Assembly: GCA_964451375.1 (NCBI GenBank)
Contig: CAYVIN010000109.1
Coordinates: forward strand, 1-12,398
Direction: 5' to 3'
Length of the DNA stretch: 12,398 nt
Source of the DNA: JAGXQV01 sp964451375
GTDB lineage: Bacteria > Pseudomonadota > Gammaproteobacteria > Burkholderiales > Sulfuricellaceae
A program made the translations under genes and the position numbers. Position 1 is the first letter of the stretch. Each line of letters begins with the position of its first letter. Positions 1 through 7,638 of this stretch are shown one piece after another. The notes under the pieces were generated by a model. The model worked only from the letters and a program-made list of their open reading frames with translations. It ran no database searches and was not told the DNA's origin.

Positions 1-2
1 CG

Positions 3-602
3 GCTATCGGCGCCGACTTGCCGGTGGCGGAAGCGACCGGCTCGATGGTGGTGGATATCGGCGGCGGCACTACCGAAGTCGGCGTGATTTCGCTGGGTGG
101 TGTGGTTTACGCCTCATCGGTGCGGGTCGGCGGCGACAAGTTCGACGAAGCCATCATCAACTACATCCGCCGTAACTACGGGATGTTGATCGGTGACGCC
201 ACTGCCGAGAACATCAAGAAGGAAATCGGTTCGGCTTTCCCCGGCTCGGAAGTGCGCGAGATGGAAGTCAAGGGCCGCAATCTGGCGGAAGGCATTCCGC
301 GCAGTTTCACCATTTCCAGCAACGAAATCCTCGAAGCGCTCACCGAACCTTTGAACTCCATTGTCAGTGCGGTGAAATCCGCTCTCGAACAGACCCCGCC
401 GGAACTGGGCGCCGATATTGCCGAAAAGGGCATGGTGCTGACTGGTGGCGGCGCGTTGCTGCGCGACCTCGACCGTTTGCTGATGGAAGAGACCGGTCTG
501 CCGGTGATTGTTGCCGACGATCCCCTGACTTGCGTGGTGCGTGGCTCAGGCCGGGCGCTGGAAGAAATGGACAAGCTGGCGACCGTCTTTACGAATGATT
601 AA
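3..602 (+). CDS. mreB: Rod-shape actin homologue MreB, 3' part (5' end outside window)
   Basis: This is the C-terminal 199 residues of MreB, the actin-like ATPase that forms membrane-associated filaments and positions the elongation machinery along the side wall. The frame is open to the left edge, so about 150 residues are missing if the family length (about 347) holds. Visible are the phosphate-2 loop VVDIGGGTTEVGVIS (fragment residues 16-30), the GGDKFDEAIINY segment, the NLAEGIPR and SNEILEAL segments, and the adenosine-binding MVLTGGGALLRDLD motif. Similarity to Escherichia coli MreB is close along the whole fragment. It is the first gene seen of the mre operon; mreC follows after 96 nt filled by a fold-back heptamer repeat. 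Identification is secure; the true start and promoter cannot be seen. Confidence 0.97.
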   Translation, partial: AIGADLPVAEATGSMVVDIGGGTTEVGVISLGGVVYASSVRVGGDKFDEAIINYIRRNYGMLIGDATAENIKKEIGSAFPGSEVREMEVKGRNLAEGIPRSFTISSNEILEALTEPLNSIVSAVKSALEQTPPELGADIAEKGMVLTGGGALLRDLDRLLMEETGLPVIVADDPLTCVVRGSGRALEEMDKLATVFTND

Positions 603-604
603 CC

Positions 605-682
605 GCAGGACTGAGGGCTCGGGACTGAGGACTGAGTTCCGCGTTTCCCAGCCTCAGCCCTCAGCCCTCAGCCCTCAGCCCT
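605..682. repeat. Fold-back heptamer tandem repeat between mreB and mreC
   Basis: The left arm (607-636) is four 7-bp units, AGGACTG, AGGGCTC, GGGACTG and AGGACTG, plus AG. A 12-nt spacer follows, then the right arm (649-682) with one 6-bp unit and four exact CAGCCCT units, which are the reverse complement of AGGGCTG. The arms can pair imperfectly into a long hairpin in the mRNA between mreB and mreC. There is no T-run after it, so it is not a standard intrinsic terminator. It ends 16 nt before the mreC start. It belongs to the same repeat type as the arrays at 5143-5170, 8499-8579 and 8857-8929. Confidence 0.85.
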
Positions 683-698
683 GTTCTTTGGGGGGCTG

Positions 699-1631
699 AT
701 GGAGCACGATACTCCCCCTTTTTTCAAGACCGGCCCCAGTCCGCAGGCGCGTTTCGCTTTTTTCGCTGTCCTCTCGATCATCTTCATGGTGGCTGATGTT
801 TATCAAAGCTACCTCGGTATCTTGCGCCAGGGCGTGGCGGTGGTTGTGACGCCGTTGCAGCGGCTGGCCAACTTGCCGGCCACGTTGTCAGAGCGGATGG
901 GCGAGTTCTTCATTTCCCAGTCACAATTGCAAAGCGAAAACGCCCGCCTGCAACAGCAGGATTTGCAGCTTTCCGCACAACTCCAGGGTTATCAGGCGAT
1001 GCAGGCGGAAAACGCCTACCTGCGCAAGCTGCTCGACGCTCGCCAGCAATCATCGCAAACCCTGGTGATGGCGGAAATCCTGTATGCCGGACGTGATCCT
1101 TTTTCCCAGAAAATCATCGTTGACAGGGGTATGACCAGCGGTATCGCGGTTGGTCAGCCGGTGGTGGACGCCATTGGCGTGATTGGGCAAGTCACCCGCG
1201 CCTATCCTTTTAGTAGCGAAATCACCCTGCTTACCGACAAGGATCAGGCGATACCCATCGAAATCGTGCGCAACGGGATGCGCGCAGTAGCGTTCGGGCA
1301 AGGCCAGGACAATACCCTGAGTCTGGCGTTTATGCCGATGAACGCCGATGTGCAGCCCGGAGACGCCATCGTGACTTCGGGTATTGACGGCGTTTATCCG
1401 CCCGGTCTGCCGGTGGCGACAGTCTCGAAAATCGAGCGTAACGCCGCCGTGGCGTTTGCCCGCATCGTTTGTACGCCGAGCGCCGGGGTTGGGCAGCACA
1501 AACAGGTGCTGATCGTCACCAGCAGCCACCTCAAGGAAATCCAAACCCTGGCCGCGCCATTGCTCGCACCGCCGCCCAAGGAAACAACACCGAAAGGTAA
1601 ACTGCGGCGGGGGAATCGTGCATCTCACTAA
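699..1631 (+). CDS. mreC: Rod-shape-determining protein MreC
   Basis: MreC is the bitopic inner-membrane scaffold that links MreB and MreD to PBP2/RodA in the periplasm. The 310-residue product has a short cytoplasmic N-terminus containing PPFFKTGPSP, typical of betaproteobacterial MreC. One membrane helix lies at about residues 18-36. A periplasmic coiled coil with Gln/Leu-rich heptads spans about 65-115, followed by the double beta-barrel domain (about 120-275), with DRGMTSGIAVGQPVV and the TSGIDGVYPPGLPVATV segment. The tail is proline- and lysine-rich. The ATG at 699 is chosen because the conserved N-terminal motif follows at once. A G-run (690-695) lies just 3-8 nt upstream, a tight ribosome-binding site. 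The 3' end overlaps mreD by 14 nt, which suggests translational coupling. Confidence 0.95.
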   Translation: MEHDTPPFFKTGPSPQARFAFFAVLSIIFMVADVYQSYLGILRQGVAVVVTPLQRLANLPATLSERMGEFFISQSQLQSENARLQQQDLQLSAQLQGYQAMQAENAYLRKLLDARQQSSQTLVMAEILYAGRDPFSQKIIVDRGMTSGIAVGQPVVDAIGVIGQVTRAYPFSSEITLLTDKDQAIPIEIVRNGMRAVAFGQGQDNTLSLAFMPMNADVQPGDAIVTSGIDGVYPPGLPVATVSKIERNAAVAFARIVCTPSAGVGQHKQVLIVTSSHLKEIQTLAAPLLAPPPKETTPKGKLRRGNRASH

Positions 1632-2127
1632 CTCTCCGGAATTGCTAAAGCCCGCCAGCGGCCAATTCATGGCGTTCAGTGTGCTGGTCGCACTGATGTT
1701 CAATCTGCTGCCGTGGAACGGTATCTCGTTGATGCTGCGCCCTGACCTGCTGGCGCTGACCCTGCTCTACTGGAGCATCCGCGAGCCGCGCCGCTTGGGT
1801 ATCGGAACCGCCTGGATGATGGGCCTGATGATCGATGTCGCGGATGGCGTGTTGTTCGGCCAGAATGCGCTGGCCTACGCGCTGGCGGTGTTCCTGGCGA
1901 TATTTCTGCATCGCCGTATTTTGATGTTTTCGCCCTGGCAGCAAACCTTTTACGCCTTCCTGCTGCTGTTGCTTCTGCAAGCCATGACCTTCCTGATCCG
2001 CCTTGCTGCCGGCGCGCCGTTTAATGGATTGGGGTATTTCGCCTCCAGCGTAACCGGCGCGCTGGTGTGGCCGCTTCTGACCTTGCTGCTCCAGATCCCG
2101 CAAAAGGTCGAGCCAAAGCGGGATTAG
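1618..2127 (+). CDS. mreD: Rod-shape-determining protein MreD
   Basis: MreD is the small polytopic inner-membrane partner of MreC in the elongasome. The 169-residue product is almost entirely hydrophobic, with about five membrane segments (around residues 15-35, 40-60, 75-100, 105-125 and 130-160). It carries the family motif RPDLLALTLLYWSI and the GLMIDVADGVLFGQNALAYAL segment, which corresponds to the conserved MreD core. Translation starts at a GTG at 1618 inside the end of mreC, preceded by a G-rich ribosome-binding site (about 1607-1614). The length is normal for the family. It lies 9 nt upstream of mrdA. Confidence 0.93.
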   Translation: MHLTNSPELLKPASGQFMAFSVLVALMFNLLPWNGISLMLRPDLLALTLLYWSIREPRRLGIGTAWMMGLMIDVADGVLFGQNALAYALAVFLAIFLHRRILMFSPWQQTFYAFLLLLLLQAMTFLIRLAAGAPFNGLGYFASSVTGALVWPLLTLLLQIPQKVEPKRD

Positions 2128-2136
2128 GGGCGGGGC

Positions 2137-4047
2137 ATGAATCAACGCGCCGAACTGCGTAACCACCATGAGGAACTGTATCGCTTCAAGCTGCGCCTGG
2201 CGATTGGCGTGGGTTTCGTGGTGGTGCTGTTTTCCCTGCTGGCGGCGCGATTCGTTTATTTGCAGGTGATCCAGCACGACCACTACGAAACGCTGGCGGA
2301 AAACAACCGGATTTCGATTATTCCCGTCGCGCCCAATCGCGGCCTGATTCTTGACCGCAATGGCGTAATCCTGGCCCACAACTATTCCGCCTACACCCTG
2401 GAAATCACCCCCAGCAAAGCCGGCAATCTGGAAGACACCATCAACGGACTGGCGGAAATCATCGATGTTGCCCCGCGTGACCGAAAACGTTTCAAAAAAC
2501 TGCTGGAAGAAAGCCGCAATTTCGAAAGTTTGCCGATTCGCTCGCGTTTGAACGACGTGGAAGTCGCCAAATTCGCCGCCAACCGCTTCCGTTTTCCCGG
2601 CGTCGAAATCAAGGCCCGCTTGTTCCGCCACTATCCCCGCGCCGAACTGGCGTCCCACGCCATCGGACACATCGGACGGATCAACGATGCCGACCTGGAA
2701 AACCTCGAAGACGCAGGAGTGCTCGCCAATTACAAGGGCAGCGACCACGTCGGCAAACTCGGCATCGAGCAAAAATACGAAAAACACCTGCACGGCGAAA
2801 CCGGTTTTCAGCAAGTGGAGATCGACGCAGGTGGCCGGGCGGTGCGGGTATTGAGCCAGCGCCCGCCGGTTTCCGGTAACAATCTCTATCTCACCCTCGA
2901 CAGCCGCTTGCAGGAAGTGGCGGAAAAAGCCTTTGGCCAGTTTCGCGGGGCGCTGGTAGCCATCGAACCAAAAAGTGGCGAAGTGCTGGCTTTCGTCAGC
3001 AAACCGGGATTCGACCCCAACCTGTTCATTGACGGCATCGATCCCGTCAACTGGGATGCCCTCAACAATTCCCCGGACAAGCCGCTCAACAATCGCGCCC
3101 TGCGCGGCCAGTACCCGCCGGGTTCGACTTTCAAGCCTTTCATGGCGCTGGCTGGGCTGGAACTGGGCAAACGCACCCCCTCCTACACTATTTCCGATCC
3201 GGGATTTTTTACCCTGCCCGGCAATGCCCACCGCTATCGCGACTGGAAAGTCGGCGGCCATGGTTCGGTGGATTTGCACAAATCCATCGTGATTTCCTGC
3301 GACACCTACTATTACGGGCTGGCCAACGACTTGGGCCCGGACAATATCTTTAACTTCATCGGACGATTTGGTTTCGGCAAAAAAACCGGTATCGACATCG
3401 AAGGAGAAGTGACCGGCCTGCTGCCTTCACGGGAATGGAAGCAGAAACGTTACAAACAGAAATGGTATGCCGGCGACACCATCAGCGTCGGTATCGGGCA
3501 GGGCTACAACCTCGCCACTCCGGTTCAGCTTGCCTACGCCACGGCGATTCTCGCCAACGAAGGTATCGCCGTGCAGCCGCATCTGGTGCGCAGCATCCTT
3601 GACAATAAAACCAACCAGACCATCACCATGCCGCTCAAGATCGAAAGTGGTCAGCCTTTCAAGGCGGACAACCTGGAACGGGTGCGCCTGGCGATGATCG
3701 ACGTTACCTTGCCGGGCGGTACGGCGGCGCGCGTCGGCGGGGGTGCGCCCTACAAGGTCGCCGGCAAGACCGGGACGGCCCAGGTGGTCGGCATCAAACA
3801 GAACGAAAAATACGTGGAAAGCCGAGTCGCCGAGCGGCATCGCGACCACGCCCTGTTCATCGCCTACGCCCCGGCGGATGATCCCAAGCTGGCGCTCGCC
3901 ATTATCGTCGAAAACGGCGGTCATGGCGGCTCGACCGCCGGCCCGATTGCCCGCCAGGTGCTGGATTTCTACCTGCTCGGCAAGAAACCCCAGGGCGAAG
4001 CGGTAACCCCCGAAGACGCAGCAGCAGCGGAGGACGATCATGATTAG
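2137..4047 (+). CDS. mrdA: Penicillin-binding protein 2 (elongasome transpeptidase)
   Basis: PBP2 is the monofunctional class B D,D-transpeptidase that cross-links new peptidoglycan during elongation, in complex with RodA. The 636-residue protein has a cytoplasmic tail, one membrane anchor (about residues 20-43), the pedestal/dimerisation domain (about 60-235, with APNRGLILDRNG) and the transpeptidase domain. The active-site motifs are complete: S330-T-F-K333 in YPPGSTFKPF, S387-C-D389 in the SxN/SxD position as in PBP2 of other proteobacteria, and K544-T-G546 in AGKTGTAQ. The start is set by AGGGG at 2126-2130, 6 nt before the ATG. The stop overlaps the rodA start by 8 nt, the usual mrdAB pairing. 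Confidence 0.96.
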   Translation: MNQRAELRNHHEELYRFKLRLAIGVGFVVVLFSLLAARFVYLQVIQHDHYETLAENNRISIIPVAPNRGLILDRNGVILAHNYSAYTLEITPSKAGNLEDTINGLAEIIDVAPRDRKRFKKLLEESRNFESLPIRSRLNDVEVAKFAANRFRFPGVEIKARLFRHYPRAELASHAIGHIGRINDADLENLEDAGVLANYKGSDHVGKLGIEQKYEKHLHGETGFQQVEIDAGGRAVRVLSQRPPVSGNNLYLTLDSRLQEVAEKAFGQFRGALVAIEPKSGEVLAFVSKPGFDPNLFIDGIDPVNWDALNNSPDKPLNNRALRGQYPPGSTFKPFMALAGLELGKRTPSYTISDPGFFTLPGNAHRYRDWKVGGHGSVDLHKSIVISCDTYYYGLANDLGPDNIFNFIGRFGFGKKTGIDIEGEVTGLLPSREWKQKRYKQKWYAGDTISVGIGQGYNLATPVQLAYATAILANEGIAVQPHLVRSILDNKTNQTITMPLKIESGQPFKADNLERVRLAMIDVTLPGGTAARVGGGAPYKVAGKTGTAQVVGIKQNEKYVESRVAERHRDHALFIAYAPADDPKLALAIIVENGGHGGSTAGPIARQVLDFYLLGKKPQGEAVTPEDAAAAEDDHD

Positions 4048-5134
4048 ACGCATCTGGGAGCGTTTCATCCAGCATATCGACGTGCCGCTGCTGCTGGTTT
4101 TGATGCCTCTGCTCGCCACCGGGCTGATCGTCTTGTACAGCGCCTCCGGTCAGGATTCCGGCATGGTGATCAAACAGGCGGTGAACATGACTGTGGCGCT
4201 TTGCGTGATGTGGGTGGTCGCCAATGTGCCTCCCCAACATCTGGCCCGGCTGGCCTTGCCGATGTACGCTTTCGGGCTGTTGTTGCTGATTGGTGTGGCC
4301 CTGTTCGGCGAAGTCAGCCACGGCGCGCGGCGCTGGCTGCATGTCGGCGTGACGCGCATCCAGCCTTCCGAACTGATGAAAATCGCGATTCCCCTGATGC
4401 TCGCCTGGTTCCTGGAGAAACGCGAAAAAACCCTCAACCTCAAGGATTTCGTCACTGCCGCCGGGTTGTTGCTGGTGCCTTTGGGGCTGATCATCAAGCA
4501 GCCAGACCTGGGCACTGCGATCCTGATTCTGGCATCCGGCTTTTACGTATTGTTCCTGGCCGGATTGAGTTGGCGCGTCATGTTTGCGCTGTTTCTGGCC
4601 GGCGCGGGAAGCGCCCCGGTGTTATGGTCGTTGCTCCACGACTACCAGCGTCAGCGTATCCTGACCCTGCTTGACCCCACCACCGATCCGCTCGGGGCGG
4701 GTTACCACATCATCCAGTCCACCATTGCGCTGGGCTCCGGCGGATCATTCGGCAAAGGCTGGTTCAAAGGTTCGCAGGCGCATCTGGACTTTCTCCCGGA
4801 ACGCACCACCGACTTTATCTTTGCGGTTTACGGCGAGGAATTCGGAATGCTTGGCAACTTCATCCTGCTGCTTTTCTACTTGCTGGTCATAGGGCGCGGC
4901 CTGATCATTGCGCTCAATGCGCCGACCTTGTTCAGCCGCCTGCTGGCGGGTAGCCTCACGTTGACCTTCTTTACCTACGCGTTCGTCAATATGGGTATGG
5001 TCAGCGGCATCCTGCCGGTGGTTGGCGTACCGTTGCCGCTGGTCAGTTACGGCGGAACATCGGTGGTGACTCTGCTATTGGGTTTCGGGATGTTGATGAG
5101 CATCAACACCCACCGGAAGCTGGTGCAGAGTTAA
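4040..5134 (+). CDS. rodA: SEDS peptidoglycan glycosyltransferase RodA
   Basis: RodA is the SEDS-family polymerase that extends glycan strands from lipid II at the inner membrane, paired with PBP2. The 364-residue protein has about ten membrane helices and the family signatures QPSELMKIA (108-116), KQPDLGTAI (153-161), the ERTTDFIFAVYGEE loop (254-267) and GVPLPLVSYGGTS near the C-terminus. Asp258 in ERTTDFIFA aligns with the essential acidic residue of RodA enzymes. GGAGG at 4029-4033, 6 nt before the ATG, lies inside the end of mrdA, so translation is probably coupled. Length is typical. Confidence 0.96.
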   Translation: MIRRIWERFIQHIDVPLLLVLMPLLATGLIVLYSASGQDSGMVIKQAVNMTVALCVMWVVANVPPQHLARLALPMYAFGLLLLIGVALFGEVSHGARRWLHVGVTRIQPSELMKIAIPLMLAWFLEKREKTLNLKDFVTAAGLLLVPLGLIIKQPDLGTAILILASGFYVLFLAGLSWRVMFALFLAGAGSAPVLWSLLHDYQRQRILTLLDPTTDPLGAGYHIIQSTIALGSGGSFGKGWFKGSQAHLDFLPERTTDFIFAVYGEEFGMLGNFILLLFYLLVIGRGLIIALNAPTLFSRLLAGSLTLTFFTYAFVNMGMVSGILPVVGVPLPLVSYGGTSVVTLLLGFGMLMSINTHRKLVQS

Positions 5135-5142
5135 GTAAAGGC

Positions 5143-5170
5143 GGTTTTTAGTGTTGAGTGTTGAGTTGAA
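5143..5170. repeat. Heptamer tandem repeat between rodA and rlpA
   Basis: The array reads as 7-bp units GGTTTTT, AGTGTTG, AGTGTTG and AGTTGAA, starting 9 nt after the rodA stop. Unlike the other three arrays it has no inverted partner arm nearby. The unit order matches, unit for unit, the reverse complement of the right arm of the array between dat and ybeD (8545-8579). Confidence 0.75.
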
Positions 5171-5198
5171 GGACGCCGGGAATTGAGGGGAAACTGTG

Positions 5199-6140
5199 AT
5201 GATCGACCGCAACCGTAATGTCGTGCTGGTTAGCGCTGTACTGCTGGCGCTGGCCGGCTGTTCCAGCGTACCGCCCGCGCCGGTGGAAGGGCGCGGGGCA
5301 GAGCGCGTTACGCCACCCAAGGCGACGCCGCCCGACCGTGCGCCGATGAAATTCGGCGGCGGATACAAGGATGACGGGCCGGGCGACAATCCTCCCGCCG
5401 ACCTGGACTCCATTCCCGACGCCATTCCGCGCGCCGAACCCTTGCACCGCTTCGCCAATAAGCCTTACGTGGCGCTCGGTCAAAGTTATACGCCGGATAC
5501 CGAACTGAAATCCTACAAGGACAGCGGCCACGCTTCCTGGTACGGACGCCGCTACCACGGGCAACGCACCTCCAGCGGCGAATCCTATGACATGTACGGC
5601 ATGACGGCGGCCCACCGTACCCTGCCGATTCCCAGCTACGCCCGCGTGACCAACCCGGTCACCCAGCGTTCGGTGGTGGTGCGGATCAATGACCGGGGGC
5701 CGTTCCACCCCGAGCGCATTATCGACGTTTCCTATACCGCCGCCCATAAACTGGGCATCCTGCAAGGCGGCAGCGGACGGGTGGTGGTGGAATCCATCGA
5801 TCCGCGCAATTTCACCGCCGCGTCGCCGCTACCCGCCCCCGCGCCGCTAGCCGCGCCCAAACCCGAAAATCCGCCGCCGCCCGCGCCGCTCGCCGCCGCA
5901 CCCGACGCCGGCGGTTTATACGTCCAGCTTGGCGCATTCAGCGTCCAGGACAATGCCGAGCAGTTTCGCTACAAATTGAAAATCGAGCTGACCCAACTCG
6001 CCGACAAATTGCAGGTTAGCCCGGCCAATGGCATGTTCAAGGTGCGCGCCGGCCCTTATGCCAGCCAGGTCGAAGCCAACCAGGTCGCCAGCGAGATTCG
6101 CAAAGCGCTCAGCATCAACGCCGTGGTGACAGCCCGGTAA
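5199..6140 (+). CDS. rlpA: Septal-ring lytic transglycosylase / rare lipoprotein A RlpA
   Basis: RlpA is an outer-membrane lipoprotein that cleaves glycan strands lacking stem peptides. The 313-residue product has a lipoprotein signal with lipobox LAGC (Cys21) and a Pro-rich linker. A double-psi beta-barrel domain spans about 108-200 (ASWYGRRYHG, INDRGPF), followed by a second Pro/Ala linker and a C-terminal SPOR domain from about 233 (GGLYVQLGAFS). E128, D131, H139 and D165 have the same spacing as the catalytic-site residues described for Pseudomonas aeruginosa RlpA (E120, D123, H131, D157), so it is probably active. A GTG at 5196 also lies in frame, but the ATG at 5199 sits 8 nt after GAGGGG (5185-5190) and is preferred. 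It follows rodA as in many proteobacteria. Confidence 0.93.
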   Translation: MIDRNRNVVLVSAVLLALAGCSSVPPAPVEGRGAERVTPPKATPPDRAPMKFGGGYKDDGPGDNPPADLDSIPDAIPRAEPLHRFANKPYVALGQSYTPDTELKSYKDSGHASWYGRRYHGQRTSSGESYDMYGMTAAHRTLPIPSYARVTNPVTQRSVVVRINDRGPFHPERIIDVSYTAAHKLGILQGGSGRVVVESIDPRNFTAASPLPAPAPLAAPKPENPPPPAPLAAAPDAGGLYVQLGAFSVQDNAEQFRYKLKIELTQLADKLQVSPANGMFKVRAGPYASQVEANQVASEIRKALSINAVVTAR

Positions 6141-6149
6141 TGATAAAAT
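6141..6149 (+). promoter_or_regulatory. Possible extended -10 promoter element for dacA
   Basis: TGATAAAAT, directly after the rlpA stop, matches the extended -10 form TGnTATAAT with one mismatch. No good -35 hexamer lies 17 nt upstream. If used, transcription would begin near 6156, about 43 nt before the chosen dacA start, giving dacA and the genes after it a promoter separate from mre/rod. Confidence 0.3.
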
Positions 6150-6198
6150 CCCGCCTATCTTCCAACCGCGCTCCGTGCGCCCAGCCGTAAAGACACTC

Positions 6199-7326
6199 AT
6201 GCGCCACCTGATCCTGATTTTTGCCTTGTTCTGCAGCGCCGCCATCGCCGGCGTACCGCAACCCCCGCCTGTCCCGGAAATCGCCGCGCGCGGCTACATT
6301 CTGGTGGATTTCAACAGCGGCCAGCCGATCGCCCAACGTAATGCGGTCGAACGCATGGAACCGGCCTCGTTGACCAAACTGATGACTGCCTACCTGACGT
6401 TTTCCGCGCTGCGCCAGGAGCATCTGAAACTCAAACAGACCCTCACCGTGTCCGAAAAAGCGTGGCGCGCCGAAGGTTCGCGGATGTTCGTCCAGCCCAA
6501 CACCCCGGTGTTGGTGGACGACCTGATCAAGGGCATGATCGTCCAGTCCGGCAACGACGCCTGCATCGTCCTCGCCGAAGGCATCGCCGGCAGCGAAGAA
6601 GCTTTTGTTCAGCGCATGAACGAGCAGGCTCGCAAGCTGGGCATGAACGCTACCCATTTCATGAACGCCACCGGCCTGCCCCATCCCGACCACTACACCA
6701 CGGCAAACGACCTGGCCCTGCTGGCGCGCGCCATCATCCGCGACTTCCCCGAGTATTACCCGCTCTATTCGCTAAAGGAATACAAATACAACAATATTTC
6801 CCAGCCCAACCGCAACCGCCTGCTGTGGATAGACCCCACCGTCGATGGCGTGAAAACCGGTCACACCGAAAGCGCCGGTTATTGCCTGATCGCCTCCGCC
6901 CACCGCGATGCGCGCCGCCTGCTGACCGTGGTGCTGGGCACTTCGTCGGAAAGCGCGCGCGCCATGGAAAGCCAGAAGCTGCTGAATTACGGCTTCCAGT
7001 TCTACGACACCCATCGCCTCTACGAAAAGAGCCAGACCATCGCCACCCTGCCGGTCTGGAAGGGTAGCGAAAACACCATCAAAACCGGCGTCGCGCAAGA
7101 CCTCTACGTGACGTTGCCGAAAGGCCAATATTCCCTTCTCAAAGCCGTCATGGTCAGCAATCAGCCGTTGCTCGCCCCACTTGCTCAGGGCCAAGCAGTG
7201 GGGGTGATCAAACTGTCGGTGGAAGGCAAGGATTACGCGGAAATTCCTCTGGTCGCCCAGGAAAACGTCGCCATTGCCAATTTCTTCAAACGGGGCTGGG
7301 ACAGCATCAAGCTGTGGTTCAAATGA
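6199..7326 (+). CDS. dacA: D-alanyl-D-alanine carboxypeptidase (PBP5/6 type)
   Basis: This is a low-molecular-mass penicillin-binding protein that removes the terminal D-Ala from peptidoglycan stem pentapeptides in the periplasm. A Sec signal peptide (residues 1-17, probable cleavage after AIA) is followed by the peptidase domain with S57-L-T-K60, S117-G-N119 and K219-T-G221, all active-site motifs of the S11 family. A C-terminal beta-domain (about 280-350) and a terminal amphipathic, Trp-containing helix for membrane attachment complete it. The ATG at 6199 is chosen because the signal peptide starts there; an in-frame GTG at 6175 would add eight residues before the signal. The TGA stop lies inside the left 5-bp target duplication of the element that follows. 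Length (375 aa) is normal. The symbol could equally be dacC. Confidence 0.95.
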   Translation: MRHLILIFALFCSAAIAGVPQPPPVPEIAARGYILVDFNSGQPIAQRNAVERMEPASLTKLMTAYLTFSALRQEHLKLKQTLTVSEKAWRAEGSRMFVQPNTPVLVDDLIKGMIVQSGNDACIVLAEGIAGSEEAFVQRMNEQARKLGMNATHFMNATGLPHPDHYTTANDLALLARAIIRDFPEYYPLYSLKEYKYNNISQPNRNRLLWIDPTVDGVKTGHTESAGYCLIASAHRDARRLLTVVLGTSSESARAMESQKLLNYGFQFYDTHRLYEKSQTIATLPVWKGSENTIKTGVAQDLYVTLPKGQYSLLKAVMVSNQPLLAPLAQGQAVGVIKLSVEGKDYAEIPLVAQENVAIANFFKRGWDSIKLWFK

Positions 7327-7327
7327 T

Positions 7328-7345
7328 CCTAAAAACCTCAGTTGA
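7328..7345 (+). repeat. Left terminal inverted repeat of the 311-bp element
   Basis: CCTAAAAACCTCAGTTGA, preceded by the target duplication ATGAT. It is exactly complementary to 7621-7638. Confidence 0.9.
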
Positions 7346-7460
7346 ACGGGTTGGAGTGTGCGGTTTTGCGGGTGCAGGGCATACCCAACGGGCACAAGAG
7401 GCGCGACGACGAGTAATGGCTATTCCATTGCGAGGAGGAGTACCCGTAAAGGGCATCACC

Positions 7461-7494
7461 GCCATTGTAATCCGGCTAAAGCCGGAACAATGGC
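7461..7494. repeat. Central hairpin in the 311-bp element
   Basis: GCCATTGT (7461-7468) pairs with ACAATGGC (7487-7494), and CCGGC (7472-7476) pairs with GCCGG (7481-7485) around a TAAA loop, with a small asymmetric bulge between the stems. The shape resembles the palindromic units of REP-type repeats. Confidence 0.7.
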
Positions 7495-7620
7495 GCGACA
7501 ACGCAGCCATGCGCCCGCAAAACCGTGCAATCCGACCCGTAGCGCTCTCACCAAACGGGTGAACGTTAAAACAATGGCAAAGTCATTTAGAACCAACACC
7601 GTAGGCGTCATGGCAAGCGG

Positions 7621-7638
7621 TCAACTGAGGTTTTTAGG
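7621..7638 (-). repeat. Right terminal inverted repeat; also carries the likely dat ribosome-binding site
   Basis: TCAACTGAGGTTTTTAGG is followed by the target duplication ATGAT, whose first three bases are the dat start codon. GAGG (7627-7630) lies 8 nt before that ATG, a good ribosome-binding distance, so the transposon end appears to supply the translation signal for dat. Confidence 0.7.

Larger units (their letters stand above)
7328..7638. mobile_element. MITE-like non-autonomous element with 18-bp terminal inverted repeats and 5-bp target duplication
   Basis: A 311-bp element begins with CCTAAAAACCTCAGTTGA and ends with the exact reverse complement. It is flanked by identical 5-bp copies of ATGAT (7323-7327 and 7639-7643), the mark of transposition. 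It has no transposase gene; the short frames in it show no recognisable protein. Inside the ends is a second inverted pair (7346-7376 and 7510-7540, 26 of 31 positions complementary) and a central hairpin (7461-7494), so the whole element can fold on itself. I cannot name the parent insertion-sequence family. Removing the element plus one ATGAT restores an ATGA overlap in which the dacA stop and the dat start share bases. Confidence 0.88.

Noticed and set aside
605..682. CRISPR-like direct repeats at the mreB/mreC gap
   Set aside because: Units are 7 bp in contiguous tandem without spacers, so it is not a CRISPR array.
1050..1703. A 217-codon - strand frame opposite mreC
   Set aside because: No family similarity, and it overlaps conserved mreC and the mreC/mreD overlap.
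1645..3279. A 544-codon open frame on the - strand opposite mreD and mrdA
   Set aside because: The product is Gln/His/Arg-rich with no recognisable domain, and it lies wholly opposite two well-conserved genes. It is an antisense by-product of codon bias in GC-rich DNA.
6175..6198. Upstream GTG start for dacA
   Set aside because: It would put eight charged or polar residues before a complete signal peptide that starts at the ATG at 6199.
7314..7562. Short + strand frames through the dacA/dat gap that might encode a transposase remnant
   Set aside because: The frame begins inside dacA and crosses the element end. No transposase motif is visible, and the element is explained by its inverted repeats.
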